From NCBI GenBank assembly GCA_045587025.1, contig JAZNBK010000030.1:1-32717 (forward strand): a stretch of DNA of 32,717 nt, written 5' to 3'. Shown one piece after another: positions 16,089 to 22,451 of this stretch. The notes under the pieces were generated by a model. The model made no database searches. It was not told where the DNA came from and saw nothing but the letters and a program-made list of their open reading frames with translations. Numbering within the stretch: the stretch's first letter is position 1; every line of letters begins with the position of its first letter. A program made the translations under genes and the position numbers. The DNA is from UBA1740 sp045587025. GTDB lineage: Bacteria > Bacillota > Clostridia > Oscillospirales > CAG-272.

Positions 16089-17741
16089 ATGGTAGCACCT
16101 TTAAAGAAATCATCAAAATTCGAAGGGGTAGAGGGACCTCTTCTTACAATCGTTATGGACGGCGTCGGACTCGCAAAGCCGAATAAGGCAAACGCAATAT
16201 ATGCGGCGCATACCCCTACTCTTGATATGCTTATGGAGAAATATCCTGTGTTAAAGCTTAAGGCGCACGGCACGGCGGTAGGTCTCCCCTCGGACGACGA
16301 TATGGGCAACTCCGAGGTAGGTCATAACGCGCTCGGCGCAGGACAAATTTTTGCGCAGGGCGCAAAGCTCGTTTCTCAGTCAATTGAAAGCGGAAAAATG
16401 TTTGCTTCAGCGGCTTGGCAGGAGCTTGTAAATAATGTAAAGGATAACAATTCTACCTTGCATTTTATCGGCCTTTTTTCTGACGGTAACGTTCACTCTC
16501 ATATTGACCACTTGAAAGCAATGCTGACGAGAGCCAAGGAAGAAGGATGCAAAAAAGTAAGAATTCATATTCTTATTGACGGAAGAGACGTTGGAGAGAC
16601 TTCTGCTTTGGATTATATACTTCCTTTTGAAGAATTTTTGGCAGAATTACGAGATGACGCCTTTGACGTTATGATCGCTTCAGGCGGCGGTAGAATGAAA
16701 ATTACTATGGATAGATATGAAGCAGATTGGTCAATGGTTGAAAGGGGTTGGCAAACGCACGTTCTCGGAGAGGGAAGGCAGTTTGCTTCCGCAGAGGAAG
16801 CCGTTTTGGCGTATAGAAAAGAGCTCGGAGTAATAGACCAGGATTTACCGCCCTTTATTATTTCTAAGGACAATAAACCTGTCGGAACTATAGAAGACGG
16901 TGATAGCGTTATTTTCTACAACTTCAGAGGCGACCGAGCAATTGAAATCTCAAAATCCTTTGAAGCAGACGAAAGCTTTTCTTCTTTTGAAAGAAAGAGA
17001 GTGCCTAAGGTTTTATATGCGGGAATGCTTGAATATGACGGAGATCTTCACATTCCTTCCCGATATCTTGTAAATCCTCCCGAAATTACCAATACGATGG
17101 GCGAATATCTCTGCGCATCAGGTGTTTCTCAGCTGGCGATTTCCGAAACTCAAAAATACGGACACGTTACGTATTTCTGGAACGGCAATAAAAGCGGTAA
17201 GTTCTCAGAGCAGCTTGAAACGTACATCGAAATTCCCTCCGACGTCGTTCCTTTTGAGCAGCGTCCTTGGATGAAGTGCGCAGAAATAACCGATAAGCTC
17301 ATCGAGTGTCTTGAAAGCGGAAAATATAAGTATTTACGTGTAAATTTCCCAAATGGCGATATGGTAGGTCATACCGGTAACTTCTTGGCTACCGAATGTA
17401 GTATGGAAGCGCTCGACCTGCAGCTTGCAAGAATTTTACCGGTACTTGATAAATTGCATGGAGCTGCAATTATTACTGCCGACCACGGAAACGCTGATGA
17501 AATGTATGAGGTAGATAAAAAAACGGGTGAACCAAAGCTTTCTAAGGAAGGACTTCCTAAATCTAAAACAAGTCATACGCTAAATCCTGTACCGTGTATC
17601 ATATATGACAATTTTTCTGCAGATAAATATACCGTGAAGGAAGACAGGGGAGAGTTCGGACTTGCAAATCTTGCCGCAACGACCGTCAAGCTTCTTGGTT
17701 ATGAAGTTCCGGAAATGTGGGAAACGTCAGTTGTTGATTAA
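16089..17741 (+). CDS. gpmI: 2,3-bisphosphoglycerate-independent phosphoglycerate mutase
   Basis: This glycolytic enzyme interconverts 3- and 2-phosphoglycerate using two metal ions and a phosphoserine. The 550 residues are about 40 more than the usual 510, mainly as small insertions in the C-terminal half (for example around the KKTGEPKLSKEG segment). Metal ligand D24 lies in VMDGVG, the nucleophile S75 in DMGNSEVGH, and IDGRDVGETSA and ITADHGNADEM complete the signature. Its position 29 bases after the topoisomerase gene, without a visible promoter of its own, suggests co-transcription. GAAAGG precedes the ATG. Confidence 0.96.
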   Translation: MVAPLKKSSKFEGVEGPLLTIVMDGVGLAKPNKANAIYAAHTPTLDMLMEKYPVLKLKAHGTAVGLPSDDDMGNSEVGHNALGAGQIFAQGAKLVSQSIESGKMFASAAWQELVNNVKDNNSTLHFIGLFSDGNVHSHIDHLKAMLTRAKEEGCKKVRIHILIDGRDVGETSALDYILPFEEFLAELRDDAFDVMIASGGGRMKITMDRYEADWSMVERGWQTHVLGEGRQFASAEEAVLAYRKELGVIDQDLPPFIISKDNKPVGTIEDGDSVIFYNFRGDRAIEISKSFEADESFSSFERKRVPKVLYAGMLEYDGDLHIPSRYLVNPPEITNTMGEYLCASGVSQLAISETQKYGHVTYFWNGNKSGKFSEQLETYIEIPSDVVPFEQRPWMKCAEITDKLIECLESGKYKYLRVNFPNGDMVGHTGNFLATECSMEALDLQLARILPVLDKLHGAAIITADHGNADEMYEVDKKTGEPKLSKEGLPKSKTSHTLNPVPCIIYDNFSADKYTVKEDRGEFGLANLAATTVKLLGYEVPEMWETSVVD

Positions 17742-17758
17742 AAAACGAGAAATAAACT

Positions 17759-17799
17759 AAGGCAGAATAAAAACTTGTTCTGCCTTTTTGCTTTTTTTG
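17759..17799 (+). terminator. Terminator after gpmI
   Basis: AAGGCAGAA (17759-17767) pairs with TTCTGCCTT (17778-17786), followed by two T-runs (to 17799). Confidence 0.88.
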
Positions 17800-17805
17800 T
17801 ATTAT

Positions 17806-17955
17806 TCAGAGTTCTGTGTGAGCTCTGTTTGGGACGGGCGGATCAGGCGCATCGGTGTCCAATTTTGGAATATTGGTTAATTTTTCAATTAACTTTGGAT
17901 CATGCTTCTGGTCCTTTTTATGCTTATTATTTTTCGTTTTTTCTTTAGCGTTCAT
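17806..17955 (-). CDS. Small charged protein of unknown function (49 residues)
   Basis: An ATG with a strong ribosome site (AGGAG, seven bases upstream) opens a 49-codon frame. The N-terminal half is very rich in Lys, Asn and His; the C-terminal half is Pro- and Asp-rich (TDAPDPPVPNRAHTEL). It has no membrane segment or Cys. It lies 58 bases downstream of the MFS gene on the same strand, with a hairpin between them whose 3' arm touches its ribosome site. I do not recognise a family. The ribosome site makes it a credible real gene. Confidence 0.55.
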   Translation of the reverse strand: MNAKEKTKNNKHKKDQKHDPKLIEKLTNIPKLDTDAPDPPVPNRAHTEL

Positions 17956-17965
17956 TTGAATTCTC

Positions 17966-18009
17966 CTAAAACTACAATTGATGATTTCTATCACCGGTAG
18001 TAGTTTTAG
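17966..18009 (-). promoter_or_regulatory. Hairpin between MFS gene and small ORF, overlapping the latter's Shine-Dalgarno site
   Basis: On the minus strand CTAAAACTAC (18009-18000) pairs perfectly with GTAGTTTTAG (17975-17966); an inner GAT/ATC stem lies within the 24-base loop. The last bases of the 3' arm (AG) are also the first bases of the AGGAG ribosome site of the small ORF. There is no T-run, so it is not a standard terminator. It could limit translation of the small ORF or stabilise the end of the MFS message. Confidence 0.5.
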
Positions 18010-18013
18010 CTTT

Positions 18014-19207
18014 TTATGTAAAATTATAACGGTTAAAATTATCCTTTACACCACTATCCTTGCACTTGAGATGCAAAAACAAAAGAAGTAATATAAATGG
18101 GAAAATAATTGCTATTGAAAGTCCCGTTTTAATTGAAGTAATATCTGCGACTATACCTACTGCTTGTGAAACAACCGCAGCGCCAAAATCTCCGCCCGTA
18201 GCCATCATTGCGTAAAGAAATACGCCGCCGCTTGCGATACGCTTTGAAGCAACTATCAGTGTGCCGGGCCATAGCATAGCCGAGAAAAGACCGGTAAATA
18301 TACACGCGATAAGACCTATATATGCGGACGGAGCAACGATTGCAATTAAATAGCAAAATACGGCTCCAAGAGCGCTAAATATCAAAACCTTTTCGATATT
18401 TTTTCCGCTTTTCGCATATAAAGAGCGTCCTAACCCGAGCATGATTGAGAATCCTGTAACGCCGAATATATCTCCCCAAAATTTAGGAATAGTCAACGCC
18501 TTTTCCAAATAACTTGATGCCCATTGCGCCATAGTACATTCCGTCGCGCCACTGAGAAAAATTGCGAAGAAGAAAAACCACAACTCCTTTTTCTTCAAAA
18601 GAGAGGATATTCCTGATGCTTTCTCGGTATTTATGTCGGGGATTTTGGAACGGAGAAAAAGGAGAAACGACGTTAGCGGTATCAAAGAATAGACAAGAGA
18701 AAGTAAATACCAGCTATCTCTGCCCACAAGAGCTATAAAAAGCGTGGTTATAATTACGACGGGAACGGCGCCCCAAGCATAAATAGAGTGCAATTTACTC
18801 ATCTCCCTGTCGGGATTTTCGCTTGGAATTGCTGCTATTATAGGACTTAAGAGCACTTCGGCAAAGCCGCCTGAAGAAGAAAAAATGACGGTTCCTATTA
18901 CTAATCCGAGATAGACGTTTTTAAAAAGAAAGGGAGAAAGGGAAAAAATAATGAGGCCGAGAAAAGCGAGAAAAGGAGTGCTTTTTGCTAAAATGGAAAT
19001 GTTGAATTTGTGTGAAAAAAAGGAAAATATCAGGTCAACTATCAGCTGCGCCGTAAAATTTATCAGTATCAAAAGCCCTAAAAGAGAATAAGAAATTCCA
19101 TATAGCTCCTTAAAGGTTATAAAAAGAAGCGGAGAGAAGTTTATTACTATAGACATTGATAGATTTGCGGTATAGCACGCCGCTTTTAAAGTTTTATAAG
19201 TATTCAT
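18014..19207 (-). CDS. MFS family transporter
   Basis: This 397-residue major-facilitator protein has about twelve membrane helices in two sets of six, split by a basic loop near residues 190-215 (KKKEL). The family signature is partly visible in the loop after helix 2 and in the helix-4/5 region (GGFAEVLLSPIIAAIPSENP), which recalls the FucP-like or fucose/glucose sub-branch; the substrate cannot be told. GAGG precedes the ATG by five bases. The gene is divergent from tRNA-Trp and has its own consensus promoter. Confidence 0.88.
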   Translation of the reverse strand: MNTYKTLKAACYTANLSMSIVINFSPLLFITFKELYGISYSLLGLLILINFTAQLIVDLIFSFFSHKFNISILAKSTPFLAFLGLIIFSLSPFLFKNVYLGLVIGTVIFSSSGGFAEVLLSPIIAAIPSENPDREMSKLHSIYAWGAVPVVIITTLFIALVGRDSWYLLSLVYSLIPLTSFLLFLRSKIPDINTEKASGISSLLKKKELWFFFFAIFLSGATECTMAQWASSYLEKALTIPKFWGDIFGVTGFSIMLGLGRSLYAKSGKNIEKVLIFSALGAVFCYLIAIVAPSAYIGLIACIFTGLFSAMLWPGTLIVASKRIASGGVFLYAMMATGGDFGAAVVSQAVGIVADITSIKTGLSIAIIFPFILLLLFLHLKCKDSGVKDNFNRYNFT

Positions 19208-19236
19208 AAAAACCTCATATTATTTTTGTTCAAGTT

Positions 19237-19265
19237 ATTATATAATTAATGGCAAAAAAAGTCAA
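19237..19265 (-). promoter_or_regulatory. Promoter of the MFS gene
   Basis: On the minus strand TTGACT (19265-19260), a 17-base spacer and TATAAT (19242-19237), about 30 bases before the start codon. Confidence 0.85.
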
Positions 19266-19321
19266 CATAATTTATATATATTTAACAGCAAAATATAATT
19301 TTTAAAAAATGAAAAAAAGTA

Positions 19322-19350
19322 TTGATTTTTTGAATTTGATGTGTTATAAT
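19322..19350 (+). promoter_or_regulatory. Promoter of tRNA-Trp
   Basis: TTGATT (19322-19327), a 17-base spacer and TATAAT (19345-19350), ending 14 bases before the tRNA. Confidence 0.8.
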
Positions 19351-19364
19351 AATTAGCGTTGTAT

Positions 19365-19440
19365 AGGGGTATAGTTCAGTCGGTAGAACACCAGTCTCCA
19401 AAACTGGGTGTCGTGGGTTCAAGTCCTTCTGCCCCTGCCA
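19365..19440 (+). tRNA. tRNA-Trp (anticodon CCA)
   Basis: The 76-base cloverleaf has acceptor stem AGGGGTA paired with TGCCCCT, discriminator G and an encoded CCA. The D arm is GTTC/GAAC, and the anticodon stem CCAGT/ACTGG encloses the loop CTCCAAA. The T arm has the TTCAAGT loop; its stem (GTGGG/CCTTC) shows one T-T mismatch and one G-T pair, somewhat weak for a tRNA. Hairpin arrays and a four-helix-bundle gene follow directly. Confidence 0.95.
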
Positions 19441-19442
19441 AG

Positions 19443-19474
19443 AAAAAAGCACTTGCGAAAGCAAGTGCTTTTTT
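19443..19474 (+). terminator. Terminator after tRNA-Trp
   Basis: A perfect 14-base-pair stem (19443-19456 with 19461-19474) with a GAAA loop, six As in the 5' arm and six Ts in the 3' arm. The first array begins two bases later. Confidence 0.93.
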
Positions 19475-19476
19475 CA

Positions 19477-19657
19477 GTGAAATTCGCCTTCGGCGAGTGA
19501 AATACTGTGCTAAAGCACGTGTGAAATAGCTACGCTGTGAAATATTTGCTTCGCAAATGTGAGGAGGCGAATTTTATTTCACATTGTGACGAAGGAGCAA
19601 TATTTCACAATTCACGAAGTGAATTATTTCACATTCGGCGTAAGCCGAATATTTCAC
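19477..19657. repeat. Hairpin array 1: small palindromes joined by GTGAAAT linkers, inverted about its centre
   Basis: The left half has four exact GTGAAAT linkers (19477, 19497, 19521, 19537) between small hairpins (TCGCC/GGCGA, GTGC/GCAC, AGC/GCT, ATTTGC/GCAAAT). The right half has four exact ATTTCAC linkers (19576, 19602, 19626, 19651) between ATTGT/GCAAT, AATTCAC/GTGAATT and ATTCGGC/GCCGAAT. The whole is therefore one large inverted repeat built from small ones. The left end AATTCGCC (19481-19488) also pairs exactly with GGCGAATT (19566-19573) in the middle, enclosing three hairpins. It begins right after the tRNA terminator and ends exactly at the -35 box of the four-helix-bundle gene. 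I see no coding frame in it. Confidence 0.9.
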
Positions 19658-19686
19658 TTGAAAAACTTACAGCATTATGATATAAT
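19658..19686 (+). promoter_or_regulatory. Promoter of the four-helix-bundle gene
   Basis: TTGAAA (19658-19663), a 17-base spacer and TATAAT (19681-19686). The -35 box begins at the base after the last ATTTCAC of array 1, so array and promoter look like one unit. Confidence 0.85.
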
Positions 19687-19709
19687 AACGGCAGAAAGGC
19701 GGTGTTATT

Positions 19710-20057
19710 ATGGCAGAATCAAAACTTCGTGATTTATCAACGGACTTTGCCGTTAAAGTTATCAAAATGTGCGACGGCATAAAAGGTCATTACTCCCTCG
19801 TTAATCAGTTGGAGCGTTCTTCTACATCCATAGGTGCAAATATTCACGAAGCGAATTATGCTCATAGCAAAGCCGACTTTGTTGCCAAATTTCAAATTGC
19901 GCTGAAAGAGTGCTACGAAACGGAATATTGGCTTGAATTATTTGTGAAATCCGAATTGATTGATCGAGAGATTGCAAAAGATTTATATAACCAATGCGGA
20001 ACTATTCGCAGAATGCTGATCGCCTCCATCAACACGGCAAAGGAGAGTACAAAATGA
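19710..20057 (+). CDS. Four-helix-bundle protein (S23 / 23S rRNA intervening-sequence protein family)
   Basis: This 115-residue all-helical protein shows the family core: LVNQLERSSTSIGANIHEANYAHS (about 40-62) followed by FVAKFQIALKECYETEYWLEL. Relatives are encoded inside 23S rRNA intervening sequences of some bacteria and by free-standing genes; a related fold is the Avd protein of diversity-generating retroelements. The biochemical role of free-standing members is unknown. No reverse transcriptase lies nearby. The gene has its own promoter, abutting hairpin array 1, and a GGCGGTG-type ribosome site. Its stop overlaps the next start (ATGA), with the second gene's ribosome site inside this frame. 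Confidence 0.9.
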   Translation: MAESKLRDLSTDFAVKVIKMCDGIKGHYSLVNQLERSSTSIGANIHEANYAHSKADFVAKFQIALKECYETEYWLELFVKSELIDREIAKDLYNQCGTIRRMLIASINTAKESTK

Positions 20058-20620
20058 AAAAGAAAATTATTATCATTGCTTGTATTATAATCGCATTGTT
20101 GGTACTGACAGGAATTTTATTTTCTCCTATTATTCGATCTTATATTACAGGAGTGCCTGTTCATTTTAGACTAATTGATGCAAATAGTGACCGTAATGAT
20201 GTTGTTAAAATGTACGGCGAAAAGATTGGTGAAACTCCAAAGGGGTTGGAACTTTACAAAGCAAAATTTCTTGGTATCGAAGGATACATAAACGTTGATT
20301 ATTTTGAAGATTCAGATCAGGTGTTTATTATTCAATTTGCTTTGCGTTCTGGCGATTATACACAGTATGAAGATTTTGAAAAAGACGTAGAAAAGACATA
20401 TAGATATTTTTCACATGTATTAAGAAATATGCCCACAACGGACTCGGCATTTGAGGATGGCAGAGGAGGTTGGAAAGATTTAAATGCTCATATAGCATAC
20501 AGTGTGTATAATGTAAATACCATGTACGATGAAACAGGCAGTCATTACATCCCCGACGAAACTATAACCGTATTTCAATTTAATACATGGACCGATGATA
20601 TGGAGAAAGATTTTACATAG
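20054..20620 (+). CDS. Membrane-anchored protein of unknown function, coupled to the four-helix-bundle gene
   Basis: The frame opens further upstream, but the ATG at 20054 has GGAGAG seven bases before it and overlaps the preceding stop by four bases. The 188-residue product has KKK, then a membrane helix (about 4-26), then a soluble domain of about 160 residues that is probably extracytoplasmic. That domain is rich in aromatic and acidic residues (GYINVDYFEDSDQVFIIQFAL; TVFQFNTWTDDMEKDF). There are no Cys residues after the anchor and no motif I recognise. The coupling suggests it is a passenger of the same cassette or a co-regulated partner. Confidence 0.75.
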   Translation: MKKKIIIIACIIIALLVLTGILFSPIIRSYITGVPVHFRLIDANSDRNDVVKMYGEKIGETPKGLELYKAKFLGIEGYINVDYFEDSDQVFIIQFALRSGDYTQYEDFEKDVEKTYRYFSHVLRNMPTTDSAFEDGRGGWKDLNAHIAYSVYNVNTMYDETGSHYIPDETITVFQFNTWTDDMEKDFT

Positions 20621-20635
20621 GCCTCGTTTACAAAC

Positions 20636-20680
20636 ATGGCGCAAAAGCCCGACAGACCTCGGACAACTTTTTGCGCCCAT
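20636..20680. repeat. Long imperfect hairpin downstream of the membrane-protein gene
   Basis: ATGGCGCAAAAG (20636-20647) pairs with CTTTTTGCGCCCAT (20667-20680), with two single-base bulges. An inner CCGA/TCGG stem lies between them. No T-run follows, so it is not a classical terminator. It begins 16 bases after the stop codon. Confidence 0.6.
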
Positions 20681-20720
20681 CATCGCCAAGGGATAAGTCT
20701 ATCCTCTCGATTTGAAACGT

Positions 20721-20758
20721 GGATCGATTTCAAAAAAACTTGCGGTACGGATCGATTT
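20721..20758 (+). repeat. Direct repeat GGATCGATTT, two copies
   Basis: GGATCGATTT occurs at 20721-20730 and 20749-20758, 28 bases apart, and each copy holds the palindrome ATCGAT. It lies in non-coding sequence between the cassette and the terminator before array 2. The role is unknown. Confidence 0.55.
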
Positions 20759-20781
20759 TGTAAGGGTGTGCCAAACAAAAC

Positions 20782-20814
20782 AAGGGGCTATCTTAATGAG
20801 ACAGCCCCTTTTTC
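20782..20814 (+). terminator. Terminator immediately before hairpin array 2
   Basis: AAGGGGCT (20782-20789) pairs with AGCCCCTT (20803-20810), followed by TTT. An inner TCT/AGA stem strengthens it. Array 2 begins within ten bases. Confidence 0.85.
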
Positions 20815-20818
20815 AACT

Positions 20819-20969
20819 AAATCCGCCGATGGCGGAAGAAATCCACCTTCGGTGGATGAAATCGCTTTGCGATGAAATCCGACTTCGTCGGGATTGGAGA
20901 GGCGGATTTAATTTCATCTGAGGCGGTACGCCGAAGATTTCATCCGAACATAGATTTGCGCAGCAAATC
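20819..20969. repeat. Hairpin array 2: same plan as array 1 with different stem sequences
   Basis: Units TCCGCC/GGCGGA (20822-20836), ATCCACC/GGTGGAT (20841-20857), ATCGC/GCGAT (20861-20873) and ATCCGAC/GTCGGGAT (20877-20894) are joined by GAAA-type linkers that read TGAAAT with their neighbours. The right side has inverted ATTTCAT linkers, a GGCG/CGCC unit and the perfect hairpin GATTTGC/GCAAATC (20953-20969). As in array 1, the left end AAATCCGCC (20819-20827) pairs exactly with GGCGGATTT in the centre (20901-20909), enclosing three hairpins. The layout is conserved while the stem bases differ, which argues that the structure itself is maintained. Two overlapping open frames across it are almost certainly spurious. 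Confidence 0.85.
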
Positions 20970-21107
20970 GTGAGGATTAGTTAGAACATTTTAAGTAAAG
21001 CAATATGTTTTAAGCCGTATGACTAATTATTATATTTCCAATCATTTGCCATTTACCATATTCAGATCAGCTTGGTCAATAAAACAAAAAATTTTTCTAC
21101 ATAAAAC

Positions 21108-21145
21108 TTATCCCCTTGACTTCAAATATGAAGCCAAGGGGATAA
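21108..21145 (-). terminator. Terminator of the leftward unknown gene
   Basis: An 11-base-pair stem (TTATCCCCTTG at 21108-21118, CAAGGGGATAA at 21135-21145) has an inner TTCA/TGAA stem. It lies three bases beyond the stop of the leftward gene. On the minus strand the following sequence has a short T-run (GTTTTATG). Confidence 0.75.
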
Positions 21146-21147
21146 TG

Positions 21148-21942
21148 CTAGTTTCGTTGCAAGTTAAATTTTTCTTTTTGTGTCAAAGATTCCCATTTGG
21201 TTACTATTACATTAACCGTTTCTTTAGATATCACTCCAAAATTGTCCTTACTTTTAAGATAATCAATAACATCTGAGAGAAAGAAATTATAAATATTTTT
21301 CTCATTTGCTACATTCATTGTATATGATGGTAAAATTACATAGTATTTCAATTGAAAAGCATTATCATCACACCCACAATACACTTTTGCTCCCAAGTTT
21401 TTCAAAAAAGGATGTTCATTTACATATTGTAAATTTTCAGACATATATTTCCACATTGCTAATCTGTCTATATACTCTATATTTATAAGAAAATTAGATG
21501 TTTTTATATCACCAATAGGAATAATCTTACTCATATTCCATTTATTCTTGGGAGTTGAATACCAACCATAGTATTCCATCTCTTCTGGTAAAAAATCTCT
21601 AGGATAGTCAATAACCATATTTTCTTGTTTCAACAATTCATTGAAACAAGAAAATATTTTATCTTTTTCAATTTTTTCATCTAAAAAAACTTTTGAATTT
21701 ATACGATGAATGTAAATGGTTAGTATCGCTTCATTTACAAATTGAATGTTATTATTTTCTAACAAATTAATTATTGTCTTTCCTTGTGGTAAATAAAGAT
21801 GTGTTCCAGATTGCAGATAACAAGCAACTATTCTAATGCCAGTCTCTGAATATACTTTAGCACCAAATTTTTTCGCTATTTCGGTATTGATAACTTCTCC
21901 AGTCTGTAAAATATCGTTAATTGTATTTACTGTTAATTTCAC
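21148..21942 (-). CDS. Unrecognised AT-rich gene, probably acquired
   Basis: The frame is open to a GTG at 21993, but I prefer the GTG at 21942, which has AAAGGGA about eight bases upstream; the product is then 264 residues. It looks soluble, rich in Ile, Asn, Lys and Tyr, with no signal peptide and no motif I recognise. Two segments resemble each other: KKFGAKVYSETG near residue 24 and KNLGAKVYCGCD near residue 185, each followed by a beta-like stretch, so an internal duplication is possible. Base composition is visibly more AT-rich than the core genes around it, and it lies between hairpin arrays 2 and 3. It has its own promoter and terminator. A role as the cargo of a small island is plausible but unproven. 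Confidence 0.7.
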   Translation of the reverse strand: MKLTVNTINDILQTGEVINTEIAKKFGAKVYSETGIRIVACYLQSGTHLYLPQGKTIINLLENNNIQFVNEAILTIYIHRINSKVFLDEKIEKDKIFSCFNELLKQENMVIDYPRDFLPEEMEYYGWYSTPKNKWNMSKIIPIGDIKTSNFLINIEYIDRLAMWKYMSENLQYVNEHPFLKNLGAKVYCGCDDNAFQLKYYVILPSYTMNVANEKNIYNFFLSDVIDYLKSKDNFGVISKETVNVIVTKWESLTQKEKFNLQRN

Positions 21943-21968
21943 AAGAAATATCCCTTTCAATTTTTTGC

Positions 21969-22115
21969 TTACGGGATAGCGGAGAAAAACCACAATCCAG
22001 CCGCATTTTGCTTAAGATATGCTGAACCCCATAAATTAGTATAATAGTTATACAGATACTTCCATTCGCCAAATTCATCGATTAGATTTATATCTATTTT
22101 GATTATATCATAAAA
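21969..22115 (-). pseudogene. Possible 3' remnant of a lost gene
   Basis: On the minus strand, a frame without start codon runs from about 22115 to the TAA at 21969-21971. Its translation includes EFGEWKYLYNYYTNLWGSAY and then LWFFSAIP before the stop. The many Trp and Tyr residues look protein-like rather than random. It overlaps the -10 box of the promoter assigned to the unknown gene, so it is at most a fossil. Chance is a real alternative. Confidence 0.25.
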
Positions 22116-22130
22116 TCACCGAAGTGTAAA
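22102..22130 (-). promoter_or_regulatory. Promoter of the leftward unknown gene
   Basis: On the minus strand TTTACA (22130-22125), a 17-base spacer and TATAAT (22107-22102). It leaves a leader of about 150 bases that holds the perfect palindrome GTATAATAGTTATAC (plus-strand 22039-22053), a possible operator. Confidence 0.7.
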
Positions 22131-22224
22131 TATAGCGACTAAAAAAATACTTATAACGGTATTTGCCTGTTAGTTTAGCACACGTCAAAACTGTCCTTTA
22201 GAGTGCCACTCCTTCGCAATCGGC

Positions 22225-22310
22225 TTTTTTCAGTTATATTCGCCTGTGGTGAGTTACAATGCTTCGCAGTGATATTTATCTTGCGCCCAATGATGTTGCG
22301 CTCTGCGCAA
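22225..22310. repeat. Hairpin array 3: partial or degenerate copy
   Basis: A T-run followed by CAG, an AT-rich linker and ATTCGCC matches the left boundary of array 1 closely. The units are decayed or variant: CGCC/GGTG, GC-TTC-GC, then the perfect hairpin TTGCGC/GCGCAA (22296-22310). Linkers read GTTATATT, GTTACAAT and GTGATATT instead of GTGAAAT. No clear inverted right half remains. Confidence 0.6.
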
Positions 22311-22422
22311 ACTGTTTTACATAGCGCCATTTTCAATATTATTTCTTAAATAAATAGAAAAACCAAACGAAATAGTATAAGTGTTATGATTTGCTTCTGA
22401 TTAAATTTTAAAGAAAAAACTG

Positions 22423-22451
22423 TTGCGTTCTAATTGTTTTTGTGTTAAAAT
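22423..22451 (+). promoter_or_regulatory. Promoter of the cupin-oxidoreductase pair
   Basis: TTGCGT (22423-22428), a 17-base spacer and TAAAAT (22446-22451), about 48 bases before the start codon. Confidence 0.55.

Noticed and set aside
19477..19657. CRISPR array
   Set aside because: Linkers are only seven bases, spacers are palindromic, orientation inverts in the middle, and no cas genes are present.
19710..20057. Avd component of a diversity-generating retroelement
   Set aside because: The fold is related, but no reverse transcriptase, template repeat or variable-repeat target is in the window.
20636..20921. Two overlapping rightward open frames across the region before and within array 2
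   Set aside because: They lack ribosome sites, run through a terminator and palindromes, and their residues simply mirror the repeats.
21019..21276. Rightward 85-codon open frame
   Set aside because: It overlaps the terminator and 3' end of the leftward gene and has no ribosome site.
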